Below, in pieces: positions 8,737 through 17,431 of a stretch of 61,862 nt of DNA (within the stretch, counting starts at the first letter, position 1; each line of letters opens with the position of its first letter). The notes under the pieces are model-generated. The model had not been told where the DNA came from. It saw nothing but the letters and a program-made list of their open reading frames with translations, and did no database searches. Source of the stretch: a virus; IMG/VR virus record IMGVR_UViG_3300042937_000071, positions 1 to 61,862 of that record; one strand, 5' to 3'. The position numbers and the translations under genes were made by a program.

Positions 8737-9338
8737 TTACCCACGCTTTATTCCCTACTGCTGTTACTTTTGAAACTCTTGAGCGTGAATTCACTCAAGA
8801 GGAAAAAGCATTTTTTGAAAAAATTTCAAAAGACACAAATAAAATTATTGGGAATTCTACAAGCAACAATACTTATGTTTTGGATGAGCCTGAGATGGCT
8901 GAATTAAAGTCATTCATAGGGCAAGGTGTGGCAAAGTACATCTCTCTTATCTGCCAACTTGCAGATGGTCACCAAATTGAGATTACTCAGTCTTGGCTAA
9001 ACTACACCGAAAAAGGTCAGTTCCATCATAAGCACCGTCATCCAAACAGTTTTCTGTCTGGTGTGTTTTATATCAATGCAAAAAAAGATTTTGACAAGAT
9101 TTATTTATTCAAGGACGAATTTAAGCAAATCAAGCCTGAGATAAAAGAGTTCAATATGTTTAACTCTGATTCTTGGTTTTTTAGTGTGGAGTCCATGCAG
9201 TTAGTTTTGTTTCCATCAAGCCTTGAGCATATGGTGCAGACTGTTGAGTCTGATGAAACACGAGTGAGTTTGGCTTTCAACACATTCTTTAAAGGAACTA
9301 TTGGTTCTAATAAAGGATTAACAGAATTGAAGATTTGA
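8733..9338 (+). CDS. Putative Fe(II)/2-oxoglutarate-dependent oxygenase (TIGR02466-like)
   Basis: 201 residues from a GTG that overlaps the previous stop by four bases. Residues 98-114 (HHKHRHPNSFLSGVFYI) and 159-182 (LFPSSLEHMVQ to TRVSLAFN) match the phage and bacterial family of small 2-oxoglutarate oxygenases. His101/His103 and His166 are candidate iron ligands and Arg177 the likely 2-oxoglutarate contact. Such enzymes hydroxylate proteins or small molecules. Codon use is visibly more AT-rich (AAA, TTT, ATT) than the flanking fibre genes, which suggests separate acquisition. Its place between two glycine-rich fibre genes hints that a fibre may be the substrate; that is inference. Confidence 0.75.
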   Translation: MITHALFPTAVTFETLEREFTQEEKAFFEKISKDTNKIIGNSTSNNTYVLDEPEMAELKSFIGQGVAKYISLICQLADGHQIEITQSWLNYTEKGQFHHKHRHPNSFLSGVFYINAKKDFDKIYLFKDEFKQIKPEIKEFNMFNSDSWFFSVESMQLVLFPSSLEHMVQTVESDETRVSLAFNTFFKGTIGSNKGLTELKI

Positions 9339-9348
9339 GGAAAAGAAC

Positions 9349-10446
9349 ATGACATCAATCATCAAAGCAGACGACGGAGTTGTATCCGGCGTCACTGGTG
9401 TAACGACTACATCTGACAACAGCGGAACGCTAGAGTTTCAAGCAACAAGCGGCATTGTTGAAATGGACAATGTTACTGGTGCTTTGGCTATGCCCAAAGG
9501 CACTACTGCACAACGACCAGCATCACCAATTACTGGTCAACAAAGATGGAACACAACAACTTCCTCAATGGAGGTTTATGACGGAACTAATTGGGTTCTA
9601 GTTACTTTAACTTCATACAATTACACGGTAAATTTCCTTGTAATTGCTGGAGGCGGAGGCGGTGGCGCTGTTCGTGGAGGTGGCGGTGGTGCTGGTGGAT
9701 ACAGAACTTCTGCTGGAACATCTGGTGGGGGCGGCTCTGCTGAATCTTCAATTACTGTGGGGGCTGGCACAAGTTATGCAGTCACTGTTGGCGCTGGCGG
9801 TGCTGGCTCAACCTCAGAGAACAATAAAGGAACTAGCGGCTCAAACTCTATATTTAGCACCATAACTTCAACAGGTGGTGGTGGTGGCGGTTCGGCAAAT
9901 AATAGAGAAGGCGTTGCTGGTGGCTCTGGTGGCGGGGTCTCTCAAGTTAATACACTACCAGTCGCCGCAGGTACTGCTGGTCAAGGATACGCTGGAGGTC
10001 TTGGTTTTGACGGTGGTGGTTCAAACGAAGGTGGTGGTGGTGGCGGTGGTGCTGGCAGTGTTGGTGGTAATAGGGCTAACGCTGGAGCGGCGGGCGCTGG
10101 CGGTAGCGGAGTTTCATCAAGCATCACTGGCTCGGCTGTAACTCGCGGAGGCGGTGGCGGTGGTGGTGACAATGGTTACTCACGAGGGCCGGGTGGTTCT
10201 GGCGGTGGTGGTGATGGTGCATCAACTAATGGAGGAACCACCGCTGGTGCCGGAACAGCCAATACTGGCGGCGGAGGCGGCGGAGGCGGTCAAGTATCAA
10301 CTGCACAAGTAAACGGCGCACAAGGTGGTTCTGGCGTTGTGATTATTTCTTATGCTGGCGCACAACGAGGTACTGGCGGAACTGTCACAACATCAGGTGG
10401 TAATACCATTCATACTTTTACTTCATCTGGCACTTACATTGCCTAA
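9349..10446 (+). CDS. Glycine-rich tail fibre adhesin 2
   Basis: 365 residues, the same length and layout as the gene at 7639. The N-terminal beta region has GTTAQRPASPITGQQRWNTTT, followed by YNYTVNFLVIAGGGGGGAV and some 230 residues of glycine runs. The closing segment is GTGGTVTTSGGNTIHTFTSS. The glycine blocks match the paralogues while the short loops between them differ, as expected of receptor-binding loops under diversifying selection. It is preceded by GAGGAAAAGAAC. It is probably an alternative or additional fibre tip. Confidence 0.8.
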   Translation: MTSIIKADDGVVSGVTGVTTTSDNSGTLEFQATSGIVEMDNVTGALAMPKGTTAQRPASPITGQQRWNTTTSSMEVYDGTNWVLVTLTSYNYTVNFLVIAGGGGGGAVRGGGGGAGGYRTSAGTSGGGGSAESSITVGAGTSYAVTVGAGGAGSTSENNKGTSGSNSIFSTITSTGGGGGGSANNREGVAGGSGGGVSQVNTLPVAAGTAGQGYAGGLGFDGGGSNEGGGGGGGAGSVGGNRANAGAAGAGGSGVSSSITGSAVTRGGGGGGGDNGYSRGPGGSGGGGDGASTNGGTTAGAGTANTGGGGGGGGQVSTAQVNGAQGGSGVVIISYAGAQRGTGGTVTTSGGNTIHTFTSSGTYIA

Positions 10447-10471
10447 TCAATCTTTTTAAGGAGCAATCAAC

Positions 10472-10828
10472 ATGGCACATTTTGCAAAAGTAGTCGACGG
10501 TAAAGTCTCTCAAGTCATCGTCGCTGAACCTGAATTCTTCCAAACCTTCGTGGACTCAAGCCCCGGCGAGTGGATTCAGACCTCGTACAACACACATGGT
10601 GGCGTTCACAAGAACGGTGGCACTCCATTGCGTAAGAACTACGCAGGGATCGGCTACACCTACGACCGCACTCGTGATGCGTTCATCCCTCCTCAACCCT
10701 TTGCTTCATGGACTCTCGACGAGCAAACTTGCTTGTGGAATGCACCAGTGGCTATGCCTGCTGATGGCAAGTTCTACAACTGGGATGAGGCTACAACTGC
10801 TTGGGTTGAAGTTCCTGCACAAAAATAA
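10472..10828 (+). CDS. Conserved phage protein of unknown function
   Basis: 118 residues with a good ribosome site (AAGGAG). The sequence MAHFAKVVDGKVSQVIVAEP, then PLRKNYAGIGYTYD and RDAFIPPQPFASW, is of a type that I recall as widespread in aquatic phages, including cyanophages, usually beside fibre or virion genes. It is aromatic-rich and probably a compact beta fold. No catalytic motif is seen. Lying between two glycine-rich adhesins, it could be a fibre-associated or chaperone-like protein, but this is only contextual. Confidence 0.7.
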   Translation: MAHFAKVVDGKVSQVIVAEPEFFQTFVDSSPGEWIQTSYNTHGGVHKNGGTPLRKNYAGIGYTYDRTRDAFIPPQPFASWTLDEQTCLWNAPVAMPADGKFYNWDEATTAWVEVPAQK

Positions 10829-10844
10829 TTAAGGAGACCGCGTC

Positions 10845-11780
10845 ATGGCGCAAATAATTTCAGGAACCGATGGAACGGTGTTTTCGTCATGGACGACTGC
10901 TGGTCGCCCTGTTTCTCCTTCTGTGGGCCAGCAAGGCTATAACACTACCCTTTCGTCAATGGAGTATTGGAATGGCACTCTTTGGGCGCAATTTGGTCAA
11001 TCATCCGCACCATCAGTAACTTATTTGGTTGTTGCGGGTGGAGGTGGCGGTGGTAGAAAAGGTGGAGGTGGTGGAGCAGGTGGATACCAAACATCTACTT
11101 TAGCCGTTGCATCAGGTTCTGCTTTAACTGTTACTGTTGGGGCAGGTGGCGCAGGCTCCAGTTCAACTGGCGCAAAAGGTGTAAATGGTTCTGATTCTGT
11201 TTTTTCATCAGTAACTTCAACTGGAGGCGGGGGCGGAGGTTCAGACCAAACAAGTTTCCAAAATGGAGCAAATGGTGGTTCTGGAGGTGGTGCGGCTGGT
11301 GGTGGATATTCTCCATCTGGTAGTGGCGGCTCTGGAACTGGAGGTCAAGGAAATGCTGGCGCAGGAAATATTGGAAGTTCTCCATTTAACGGAGGTGGCG
11401 GAGGTGGCGCTGGCGCGGCTGGTTCTACAAACGGCAACGGTGGTAATGGTTCAGCATCTTCTATATCAGGCTCTTCTGTAACTTACGCAGGTGGTGGAGG
11501 TGGCGGTGGAGACACTTCTCCTAGTGGCACTGGTGGAACTGGTGGTGGTGGAGCGGGTGGAGCGGGTGGCGGTGCATCTGTAGCGGGAACGGCTAATACA
11601 GGCGGAGGCGGAGGTGGAGGTGGTAATGCTTCAAATGGCTCTGCTGGAGGCTCTGGAATTGTTATTATTTCCTACGCTTCATCTTACAAACTTGCTACAT
11701 ACACTGGGACTTGCACTCAAACAACCTTTGGTGGAAATTACATCTTCACTTTTACAGGCTCTGGAACAATCACTTTCTAA
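10845..11780 (+). CDS. Glycine-rich tail fibre adhesin 3
   Basis: 311 residues, the shortest of the three paralogues. The N-terminal part (SSWTTAGRPVSPSVGQQGYN) replaces the longer head of the other two. VTYLVVAGGGGGGRKGGGGG then opens a region of glycine runs (residues 60-270). The end (YTGTCTQTTFGGNYIFTFTG) is a beta closing segment. It is preceded by AAGGAGACC. Together with the other two it gives the phage three adhesin modules in 4.1 kb. Confidence 0.78.
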   Translation: MAQIISGTDGTVFSSWTTAGRPVSPSVGQQGYNTTLSSMEYWNGTLWAQFGQSSAPSVTYLVVAGGGGGGRKGGGGGAGGYQTSTLAVASGSALTVTVGAGGAGSSSTGAKGVNGSDSVFSSVTSTGGGGGGSDQTSFQNGANGGSGGGAAGGGYSPSGSGGSGTGGQGNAGAGNIGSSPFNGGGGGGAGAAGSTNGNGGNGSASSISGSSVTYAGGGGGGGDTSPSGTGGTGGGGAGGAGGGASVAGTANTGGGGGGGGNASNGSAGGSGIVIISYASSYKLATYTGTCTQTTFGGNYIFTFTGSGTITF

Positions 11781-11789
11781 GGATAAAAA

Positions 11790-11936
11790 ATGGAAAAACT
11801 ACAAATTTCCGCACAACTTCTCAATTCACTTATTGGCTATCTAGGCACTCGTCCCTACCAAGAAGTTTTTCAATTGGTAGAGGCATTGCAAGCAGAGGCA
11901 AAGAACCAGCCAGTGGCGGAGAAAGCCGCTGAATAA
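11790..11936 (+). CDS. Small hypothetical protein
   Basis: 48 residues, beginning MEKLQISAQLLNSLIGYLG and ending in an Ala/Glu-rich helix. The start follows AAGGATAAAAA and the stop overlaps the next ATG (TAATG), so it is translationally coupled to the lysis genes. It is predicted to be a soluble, helical protein. No family is recognised. Confidence 0.6.
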   Translation: MEKLQISAQLLNSLIGYLGTRPYQEVFQLVEALQAEAKNQPVAEKAAE

Positions 11937-12151
11937 TGGACGAAGTTCACGAACTTGCCACTGACACTGACAAGCGATTGAGCGTCCACGAGGCGGTCTG
12001 CGCACAGCGTTACGAAGGCATCCAAAATCGCTTTGACGACGGTTCTAAGCGCATGAACAGGATTGAATACCTCTTGTATGGGGTGATTGTGTGCGTGCTG
12101 TTTGGCCCCGGTGTCGCTGGCGAACTTATTAAAAAGGTGTTTGGATTATGA
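11936..12151 (+). CDS. XhlA-like lysis-associated membrane protein
   Basis: 71 residues. An N-terminal polar helix (DKRLSVHEAVCAQRYEGIQN to RMNRIE) is followed by a single membrane segment at about 45-65 (YLLYGVIVCVLFGPGVAGEL) and a short basic tail. This is the layout of XhlA-type proteins, which act with holins. It overlaps both neighbours by a few bases and is the first membrane protein of the lysis cassette. The role is assigned from topology and context only. Confidence 0.6.
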   Translation: MDEVHELATDTDKRLSVHEAVCAQRYEGIQNRFDDGSKRMNRIEYLLYGVIVCVLFGPGVAGELIKKVFGL

Positions 12152-12417
12152 ATTGGAGCGATGTACTAAAGGCGGTAATCCCAGTGATCGTGGCGTCACT
12201 TGCTTGGCTGTTAGGGCAGGTCGCTGATTTTTCAACTCGATTGACAAAGATCGAGGGGGCAATGCCAGCCTTGATCACAAAGGAGGGCGTCCCAACAGAC
12301 AGTCCTATTTCTGCGGAGCGTCGCGCAAGTCAAAAAGAACAGTTGATGATGCATATTAACGAATTGCAGGTCAAGGTTCGTCTGCTTGAAGAACGCGAAA
12401 AACTGGGGAAAAAATAA
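12148..12417 (+). CDS. One-TM coiled-coil protein of the lysis cassette
   Basis: 89 residues. A membrane segment near the N-terminus (residues 7-24, LKAVIPVIVASLAWLLGQ) is followed by a polar region and a C-terminal coiled-coil helix (KEQLMMHINELQVKVRLLEE). The topology would suit an inner-membrane spanin-like or accessory holin protein. A periplasm-spanning role would need a longer ectodomain than is usual here, so I leave it open. The start overlaps the preceding stop, and its own stop overlaps the next ATG. Confidence 0.55.
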   Translation: MNWSDVLKAVIPVIVASLAWLLGQVADFSTRLTKIEGAMPALITKEGVPTDSPISAERRASQKEQLMMHINELQVKVRLLEEREKLGKK

Positions 12418-12914
12418 TGTTTGAAATGCTCGGCGGTGGAATTATTGGCTCTCTGCTTGGTGGTGTGTTCCGCCTTGTTCCTGAAGTCATCAAGTACTTC
12501 GATAAGAAAAATGAGCGCCAGCACGAGTTGGCAATGTTCGACAAGCAGTGCGACCTTGAAAAGGTGCGCGGTCAGATCAGACTTGAAGAGATCGGCGCCC
12601 AGCGTGACATGGCCGTCGATGTCGGCGTCATTGATGCCTTCAAGGCCGCTATCGACCAGCAGACCGAGATGGTCAAGGCCGCAGGGGGCTGGGTGGCCTC
12701 TCTGAGCGCTTCTGTGCGCCCGATGATGACCTACTACCTCCTGCTTCTTTACGGCGTCGCTAAGACCGCCGCAATCGTTTTGGCGTACCTTGCAGGCCAG
12801 CCTATGCTGGAAGTCTTGAAAGAGGCTTGGTCTGTTGACGACATGGCCCTGTTGTCTGGCGTTGTCAACTATTGGATTCTTGATAGGACACTGGCAAAGC
12901 GTGGACTTGCATGA
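12417..12914 (+). CDS. Three-TM holin (GTA/3TM holin type)
   Basis: 165 residues. A short N-terminal hydrophobic segment (IIGSLLGGVFRLVPEVI) is followed by a charged coiled-coil region (residues 25-75). Two C-terminal hydrophobic segments follow (YYLLLLYGVAKTAAIVLAYL and MALLSGVVNYWILD), ending in RTLAKRG. The pattern RPMMTYY...YWILDRT matches holins of three TMs known from gene transfer agents and many phages. It would open the inner membrane to let the adjacent endolysin reach the wall. The gene overlaps the endolysin start by four bases. Confidence 0.75.
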   Translation: MFEMLGGGIIGSLLGGVFRLVPEVIKYFDKKNERQHELAMFDKQCDLEKVRGQIRLEEIGAQRDMAVDVGVIDAFKAAIDQQTEMVKAAGGWVASLSASVRPMMTYYLLLLYGVAKTAAIVLAYLAGQPMLEVLKEAWSVDDMALLSGVVNYWILDRTLAKRGLA

Positions 12915-13369
12915 ACTTAGACATCGCGACCGAACTTTGCCGGAGGTTCGAGGGTTATAAGGCTAAACCCTACCTCTGCCCCGCTGGCGTGCCCACGATT
13001 GGGTACGGCTCTACCTTCTACGGTGACGGTCGCAAAGTCACGCTACAAGACCCGCCCATGGATGAACCCACGGCGCGGGCTTTGCTCGTTTCTGAACTGA
13101 TGCATCGATATGCCCCCGGGACGATTCGGCAGTGCCCGATTCTCCTGACAATTGCTATGCAGACAAATGATTGGGGCAAACTGAATGCCATTGTGGATTT
13201 TGCGTACAACCTTGGTGTCGGCAGGTTACAGACCAGTACGCTCAAGCGCAAAATCAATGAACAAGATTGGGAAGGTGCCAAAGAGCAGTTGATGCTTTGG
13301 ACTAGGGGAGGTGGCAAAGTTTTGCCGGGCCTCGTGAAACGCCGTCAGGCGGAGTGCGCTGTGATGTAA
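12911..13369 (+). CDS. Endolysin, GH24 T4-type lysozyme
   Basis: 152 residues. The catalytic arrangement E-8aa-C-5aa-T is present: Glu14 (RRFEGYKA), Cys23 (PYLCPAG) and Thr29 (VPTIGYGS). Cys replaces the Asp of T4 lysozyme, as in P21/P22-type endolysins. The C-terminal FAYNLGVGRLQTSTL and PGLVKRRQAE segments are also typical. It hydrolyses the MurNAc-GlcNAc bonds of peptidoglycan. There is no signal peptide or N-terminal anchor, so export depends on the holin. It directly follows the holin gene. Confidence 0.93.
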   Translation: MNLDIATELCRRFEGYKAKPYLCPAGVPTIGYGSTFYGDGRKVTLQDPPMDEPTARALLVSELMHRYAPGTIRQCPILLTIAMQTNDWGKLNAIVDFAYNLGVGRLQTSTLKRKINEQDWEGAKEQLMLWTRGGGKVLPGLVKRRQAECAVM

Positions 13370-13402
13370 ATAGCGTTGTCAATATGGAAGCCGAGGTTTA
13401 CA

Positions 13403-13576
13403 ATGAAAGATAAGCCCGTATGGGAAAAGAAGCGCCCAAAATCGCTGGGGAAGCCGAAGGAGTTGAGTCCTAATCAAAAAAAAGCCGCGAAGGCTTTTGC
13501 CCAGAAAACAGGAACAAAATACCCATCGCTCGTCGCGAATATGGCAGGTGCTAAAGCCAAGAAAGGTGGTTGGTAA
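13403..13576 (+). CDS. Small basic protein
   Basis: 57 residues, starting at ATG 13403 (behind GAGGTTTACA) rather than at an upstream TTG. It is very rich in Lys and Pro, with the segment SPNQKKAAKAFAQKTGTKYP and a final KKGGW. It is probably nucleic-acid or DNA-packaging related given its charge. The stop overlaps the next start (TAATG). Small basic proteins of this type often lie beside neck genes in podovirus-like genomes. No named family. Confidence 0.6.
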   Translation: MKDKPVWEKKRPKSLGKPKELSPNQKKAAKAFAQKTGTKYPSLVANMAGAKAKKGGW

Positions 13577-14205
13577 TGGCCGTCGTGATGACATACAACT
13601 CGCTCGTAACAGACATCCAGCAATATCTGGAGCGTACTGACGCCGAGACGATTGCCAAGATTCCTACCTTCATCATGTTGGCGGAGCAGGTTATCGCCGC
13701 AGAGATCAAGTTTCTCGGCAACCTGACGGTGAACACCAGCAACATGGTGCAGAGCCAGCCTGTCATCGAAAAGCCCGCCCGGTGGCATAAGACCGTGTCA
13801 ATGAATGTGACTGTCGCAGGTGTTAGACAGCCCATTCTCTTGAGAAAATACGAATACCTGCGCGAGTACTGGCCCAACCAAACCTTGGAAGGCGTCCCGG
13901 CTTACTACGCAGACTATGACTACACCCACTGGCTTGTTGCTCCGACCCCTGCGTCGGCGTACTCCTTTGAGGTTCTCTATTACGAGCGCGTCCAGCCTCT
14001 GGATGTGTCCAATCAAACCAACTGGTTCACCCAGTACGCACCCCAAGCATTGCTCTACGGCTCCCTGTTGCAGGCCATGCCGTACCTCAAGAACGACGAG
14101 CGCATTGCTATGTGGCAGGCTCAGTACGACGGCATCATGAAGGTGCTGAAGACTGAAGACATCCAGCGTATTGGAGACCGACAAGCGGCGGTACTTGACA
14201 CATGA
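13576..14205 (+). CDS. Neck adaptor protein (SU10/gp4-like)
   Basis: 209 residues from ATG 13576, which overlaps the preceding stop; an upstream TTG would add only two residues. It starts with a helical segment (LVTDIQQYLERTDAETIAKI), continues with a beta region (YPLEVLYYERVQPL-like: YSFEVLYYERVQPLDVSNQT), and ends with helices (ALLYGSLLQAMPYLKNDERI). This matches the phage adaptor family typified by SU10, which docks on the portal and connects it to the tail. It begins the tail-assembly gene group. Confidence 0.75.
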   Translation: MAVVMTYNSLVTDIQQYLERTDAETIAKIPTFIMLAEQVIAAEIKFLGNLTVNTSNMVQSQPVIEKPARWHKTVSMNVTVAGVRQPILLRKYEYLREYWPNQTLEGVPAYYADYDYTHWLVAPTPASAYSFEVLYYERVQPLDVSNQTNWFTQYAPQALLYGSLLQAMPYLKNDERIAMWQAQYDGIMKVLKTEDIQRIGDRQAAVLDT

Positions 14206-15440
14206 GTTATGTTTCCCCATTCACGGGCGATGTCATACAGCCCACCGATGTCTCGTACCGGACGGTAGCACTGTCGGCCAATACTCAACTGAATTGGCCT
14301 TCTAACAGCACCACCGCAACCGACTTCATCGCTCGAATCATGCAGGTCAACGCCTCATCGGCTGGCTTGCAATTGCGCGTGCCTGCCGCAAACGAAGCGT
14401 CGGTCGGTGAAGACTCGCTGATCCGAAATGTTGGCTCAAACTCGTTTACTGTTACAACCTTCGGTGGTGCGTCTACGATCATCACGGTTGCGCCGGGTGA
14501 AGCCAAGTACATCTACATCACTGACAACAGCACGGTCGCTGGTGTATGGGGCAACATCGCTTTTGGTGCAGGCTCTTCGTCTGCTGATGCGGCAACGCTT
14601 GCCGGGTATGGCTTGCTTGCAATCAGCACCACGCTAAATCAAAGCCACCCGACCTCGGCTCTGACCAACGGTTATACATATCTTGCCGCAGACCGCGCCC
14701 AAACCAAAATTTGGTCAAGCGGTTCTGGCACTTCTACACTACCTCTTGCATCGTCATTGGGTGATAACTGGTTCACGCTATTTAAGAACAACGGCACTGG
14801 AACCATGACCATTGGGACGACATCGTCCGAATTGATTGATGGCCTGACCACAAAGACATTCCAGCCCGGCGATGCCGCGTTCATCATTTGTACTGGGTCT
14901 ACCTATGTGACTGTAGGCTATGGCGCCAACACGACCTTTGCGTTTACTGCATTGGTCAAGCCTGTAGTCTCTGGAACTTATACGCTGACAACCAGCGAAG
15001 CGCAGAATGTGATCCAAGAATATGTTGGATCGCTCTCTGGCAATGTAATTGTGGTGTTCCCACAGGTGGTGACCTTGTATGTGATCTCAAACCAGACCAC
15101 AGACAACGGCTTCACGCTAACAATTAAGACCAGCGCGGCAGGCGCGTCGACCACAACAATTCCTCCGGGCCAGCAAGCAACGCTAGTGTGCGACGGCGTG
15201 AACTTCTTCAACGCCAATACCGTGCAGGCTGGTGCAACATCTTTGAACCTAATTAACGGTACGGTCGGAACTCCGGCTATTAACTTTGCCGCCGAAACAA
15301 ATTCGGGTATGTATCGTCCCGGTATCGGTCAGGTTGCTTTTGCAATTTTAGGAAGCCAGATTCTCAACATCTTGGCTACTGGTATCTCTGTCACTGGTGA
15401 AGGCAAATTTAGCGGTGGCGTTAAAGGCGGGACATTCTGA
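14202..15440 (+). CDS. Beta-rich tail fibre/structural protein
   Basis: 412 residues, Thr/Ser/Ala/Gly-rich with few charges. The N-terminus (YVSPFTGDVIQPTDVSYRTV) and the central AADRAQTKIWSSGSGTSTL suggest a fibre shaft or tail-needle-like protein. It ends GKFSGGVKGGTF, the same GGTF terminus as the two large fibres. It overlaps both neighbours (four bases and one base), so it is made together with the adaptor and the nozzle-like protein. A tail fibre or fibre-attachment role is likely; no enzyme motif is visible. Confidence 0.65.
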   Translation: MSYVSPFTGDVIQPTDVSYRTVALSANTQLNWPSNSTTATDFIARIMQVNASSAGLQLRVPAANEASVGEDSLIRNVGSNSFTVTTFGGASTIITVAPGEAKYIYITDNSTVAGVWGNIAFGAGSSSADAATLAGYGLLAISTTLNQSHPTSALTNGYTYLAADRAQTKIWSSGSGTSTLPLASSLGDNWFTLFKNNGTGTMTIGTTSSELIDGLTTKTFQPGDAAFIICTGSTYVTVGYGANTTFAFTALVKPVVSGTYTLTTSEAQNVIQEYVGSLSGNVIVVFPQVVTLYVISNQTTDNGFTLTIKTSAAGASTTTIPPGQQATLVCDGVNFFNANTVQAGATSLNLINGTVGTPAINFAAETNSGMYRPGIGQVAFAILGSQILNILATGISVTGEGKFSGGVKGGTF

Positions 15441-17431
15441 TGACACAAAAAGTCTTTGCTCTTGACACCAAGCCGGGCATCCAGCGCGACGGTACTATCT
15501 TCGACAAGGAGTTCTACAACGACGGTCGCTGGGTTCGTTTCCAGCGTGGCCGTCCTCGCAAGATTGCCGGGTATCGCGAGATTGTCAACGACATGGCTGG
15601 CCCATCTCGTGGCATCTATGTGATCCCTGAGAACAATTTCAATAACATCTACAACGGTTATTCTGATGGCCTGCAATTAATCCCAATCAACAATGTGGGT
15701 ATCGGCTCCGGTGTTACTGATCTGACGCTTTCTGACTTCACGCCAAGCCAATACAACCTGTGGCAGTTTGACTCTTTGTTTGACACCTCTGGTGGCGGCG
15801 ATGAATTGATTGTTGTTCATCCCGGACAGAATTTGTTGTTGATTGATAGTTCTACAAATACTCCGGTGCTTTCTGGCTCGACCTCTGGCACAACCTTCTC
15901 GGCAATCGGCGTCTTCACTGTTGCCGCAACACTAAATTCAACTGCCACGGTAACGGTAGCAAATACCAGTCTGTTGGCCGCAGGTCAATCTGTGACCGGA
16001 ACAGGGATACCTGCTAACACAACGATTGATTCAGTCACCAATACAACAACTTTTGTGTTGAGCGCCCCTGCAACGATTACTGGTGCCTCTACGCTAACCA
16101 TTGACAACAATGTGGATGTCTCTGGTGGTGTGGTGGTGTTGCACCCATATGTCTTTGTGTACGGAAACAATGGACTGATTCGCAACTGCGCCGCAGGCAA
16201 TCCAAACGATTGGGTCTCCGCTGACTCCAACGAGACCAATGTGGCCTCTACCAAGATTGTCAAGGGCTTGCCAGTGCGAGGCGGCTCGAACGCCCCGTCC
16301 GGTTTGTTTTGGTCTTTAGACTCATTGATCCGTGTGTCGTACAACCCGACCACCATCACGGTGGGTGGCACGCCTCAAACTTTCTTCTGGCGCTATGACA
16401 TCATCTCTTCTCAGTCTTCTATTCTGTCAAGCCAGTCTGTAATTGAGTATGACGGTATCTACTACTGGGCTGGTGTTGACCGCTTCTTGCTTTACAACGG
16501 TGTTGTAAAAGAGATTCCAAACACATTCAATCAGAACTACTTTTTTGACAACCTGAACTACGATCAGCGTCAGAAGGTCTATGCAACCAAGGTTCCTCGC
16601 TTTGGTGAAATCTGGTGGTTCTTTCCGTCTGGCAATTCAACCGAATGCAATGATTGCGTGATCTACAACATCCGCGAAAACTGCTGGTATGACCTTGGTG
16701 AAGCCTTGGGCGCCCGTCGCTCTGCCGGGTTTTTCTCTCAAGTGTTTCACTACCCCATCAATGGTGGATGGGAGACCAACAGCGTTGGTGGCGTCAATGC
16801 GTTCACCTTGACTTCTGGCGGAACTTTGTACACCAACGGCACCTATCTTGCTCAACCATTGACTGGCGGTACAGGAACTGGAGCAACGGCTGACATCACA
16901 GTTGCTGGCGGTATTGTGACTTCTGTCGTGATTGTGAACCGTGGACAGAACTACACCGTGGGCAATATTCTGTCTGCATCTATTCCGGTGGGTTCTGGCT
17001 TTCAGATCACGGTCAATACCTTGATGAACTTTGTAAGTCTCTGGCAACACGAGATTGGTACTGACGCCGTGCAGGGCGCGACATCAAACGCCATTGAGTC
17101 TTACTTTGAGACCAATGACCTTGGCTGGGTATCTGGTGGCCCATCGCAACCGTCTCCTGTTGGTGAGAACCGTTGGCTTCGCATTGAGCGCGTCGAGCCT
17201 GACTTTTTGCAGACCGGGAATATGGAGTTGTACATCACTGGTCGTCCTTTTGCTCAGTCAACTGACGAGACATCTACGGCATATGTCTTTGCGCCCAGCA
17301 CCAATAAAATTGACATGAAAGAACAGCGTCGTGAACTTCGTGTGAAGTTTGTCAGCAATGTGGCTGGCGGCGACTATCAACTCGGCAAGGTCTTGCTGAA
17401 TGCGACTATCGGAGATGTCCGTGGCTACTAA
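15440..17431 (+). CDS. Tail hub/nozzle-like protein (P22 gp10 / T7 gp12 class)
   Basis: 663 residues. The opening (GIQRDGTIFDKEFYNDGRWV, then RGRPRKIAGYREIVNDM) and later aromatic-rich beta segments (YDGIYYWAGVDRFLLYNG; RENCWYDLGEALGARRSAGF) are typical of the large beta-propeller proteins that form the distal tail tube of podoviruses. Two apparent insertions are visible: about 155-225 (Thr/Val-rich, SVTGTGIPANTTIDSV) and about 455-530 (LTGGTGTGATADITVAGG), both of a kind found in fibre proteins. The assignment rests on size, context and fold-type impression. Confidence 0.6.
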   Translation: MTQKVFALDTKPGIQRDGTIFDKEFYNDGRWVRFQRGRPRKIAGYREIVNDMAGPSRGIYVIPENNFNNIYNGYSDGLQLIPINNVGIGSGVTDLTLSDFTPSQYNLWQFDSLFDTSGGGDELIVVHPGQNLLLIDSSTNTPVLSGSTSGTTFSAIGVFTVAATLNSTATVTVANTSLLAAGQSVTGTGIPANTTIDSVTNTTTFVLSAPATITGASTLTIDNNVDVSGGVVVLHPYVFVYGNNGLIRNCAAGNPNDWVSADSNETNVASTKIVKGLPVRGGSNAPSGLFWSLDSLIRVSYNPTTITVGGTPQTFFWRYDIISSQSSILSSQSVIEYDGIYYWAGVDRFLLYNGVVKEIPNTFNQNYFFDNLNYDQRQKVYATKVPRFGEIWWFFPSGNSTECNDCVIYNIRENCWYDLGEALGARRSAGFFSQVFHYPINGGWETNSVGGVNAFTLTSGGTLYTNGTYLAQPLTGGTGTGATADITVAGGIVTSVVIVNRGQNYTVGNILSASIPVGSGFQITVNTLMNFVSLWQHEIGTDAVQGATSNAIESYFETNDLGWVSGGPSQPSPVGENRWLRIERVEPDFLQTGNMELYITGRPFAQSTDETSTAYVFAPSTNKIDMKEQRRELRVKFVSNVAGGDYQLGKVLLNATIGDVRGY

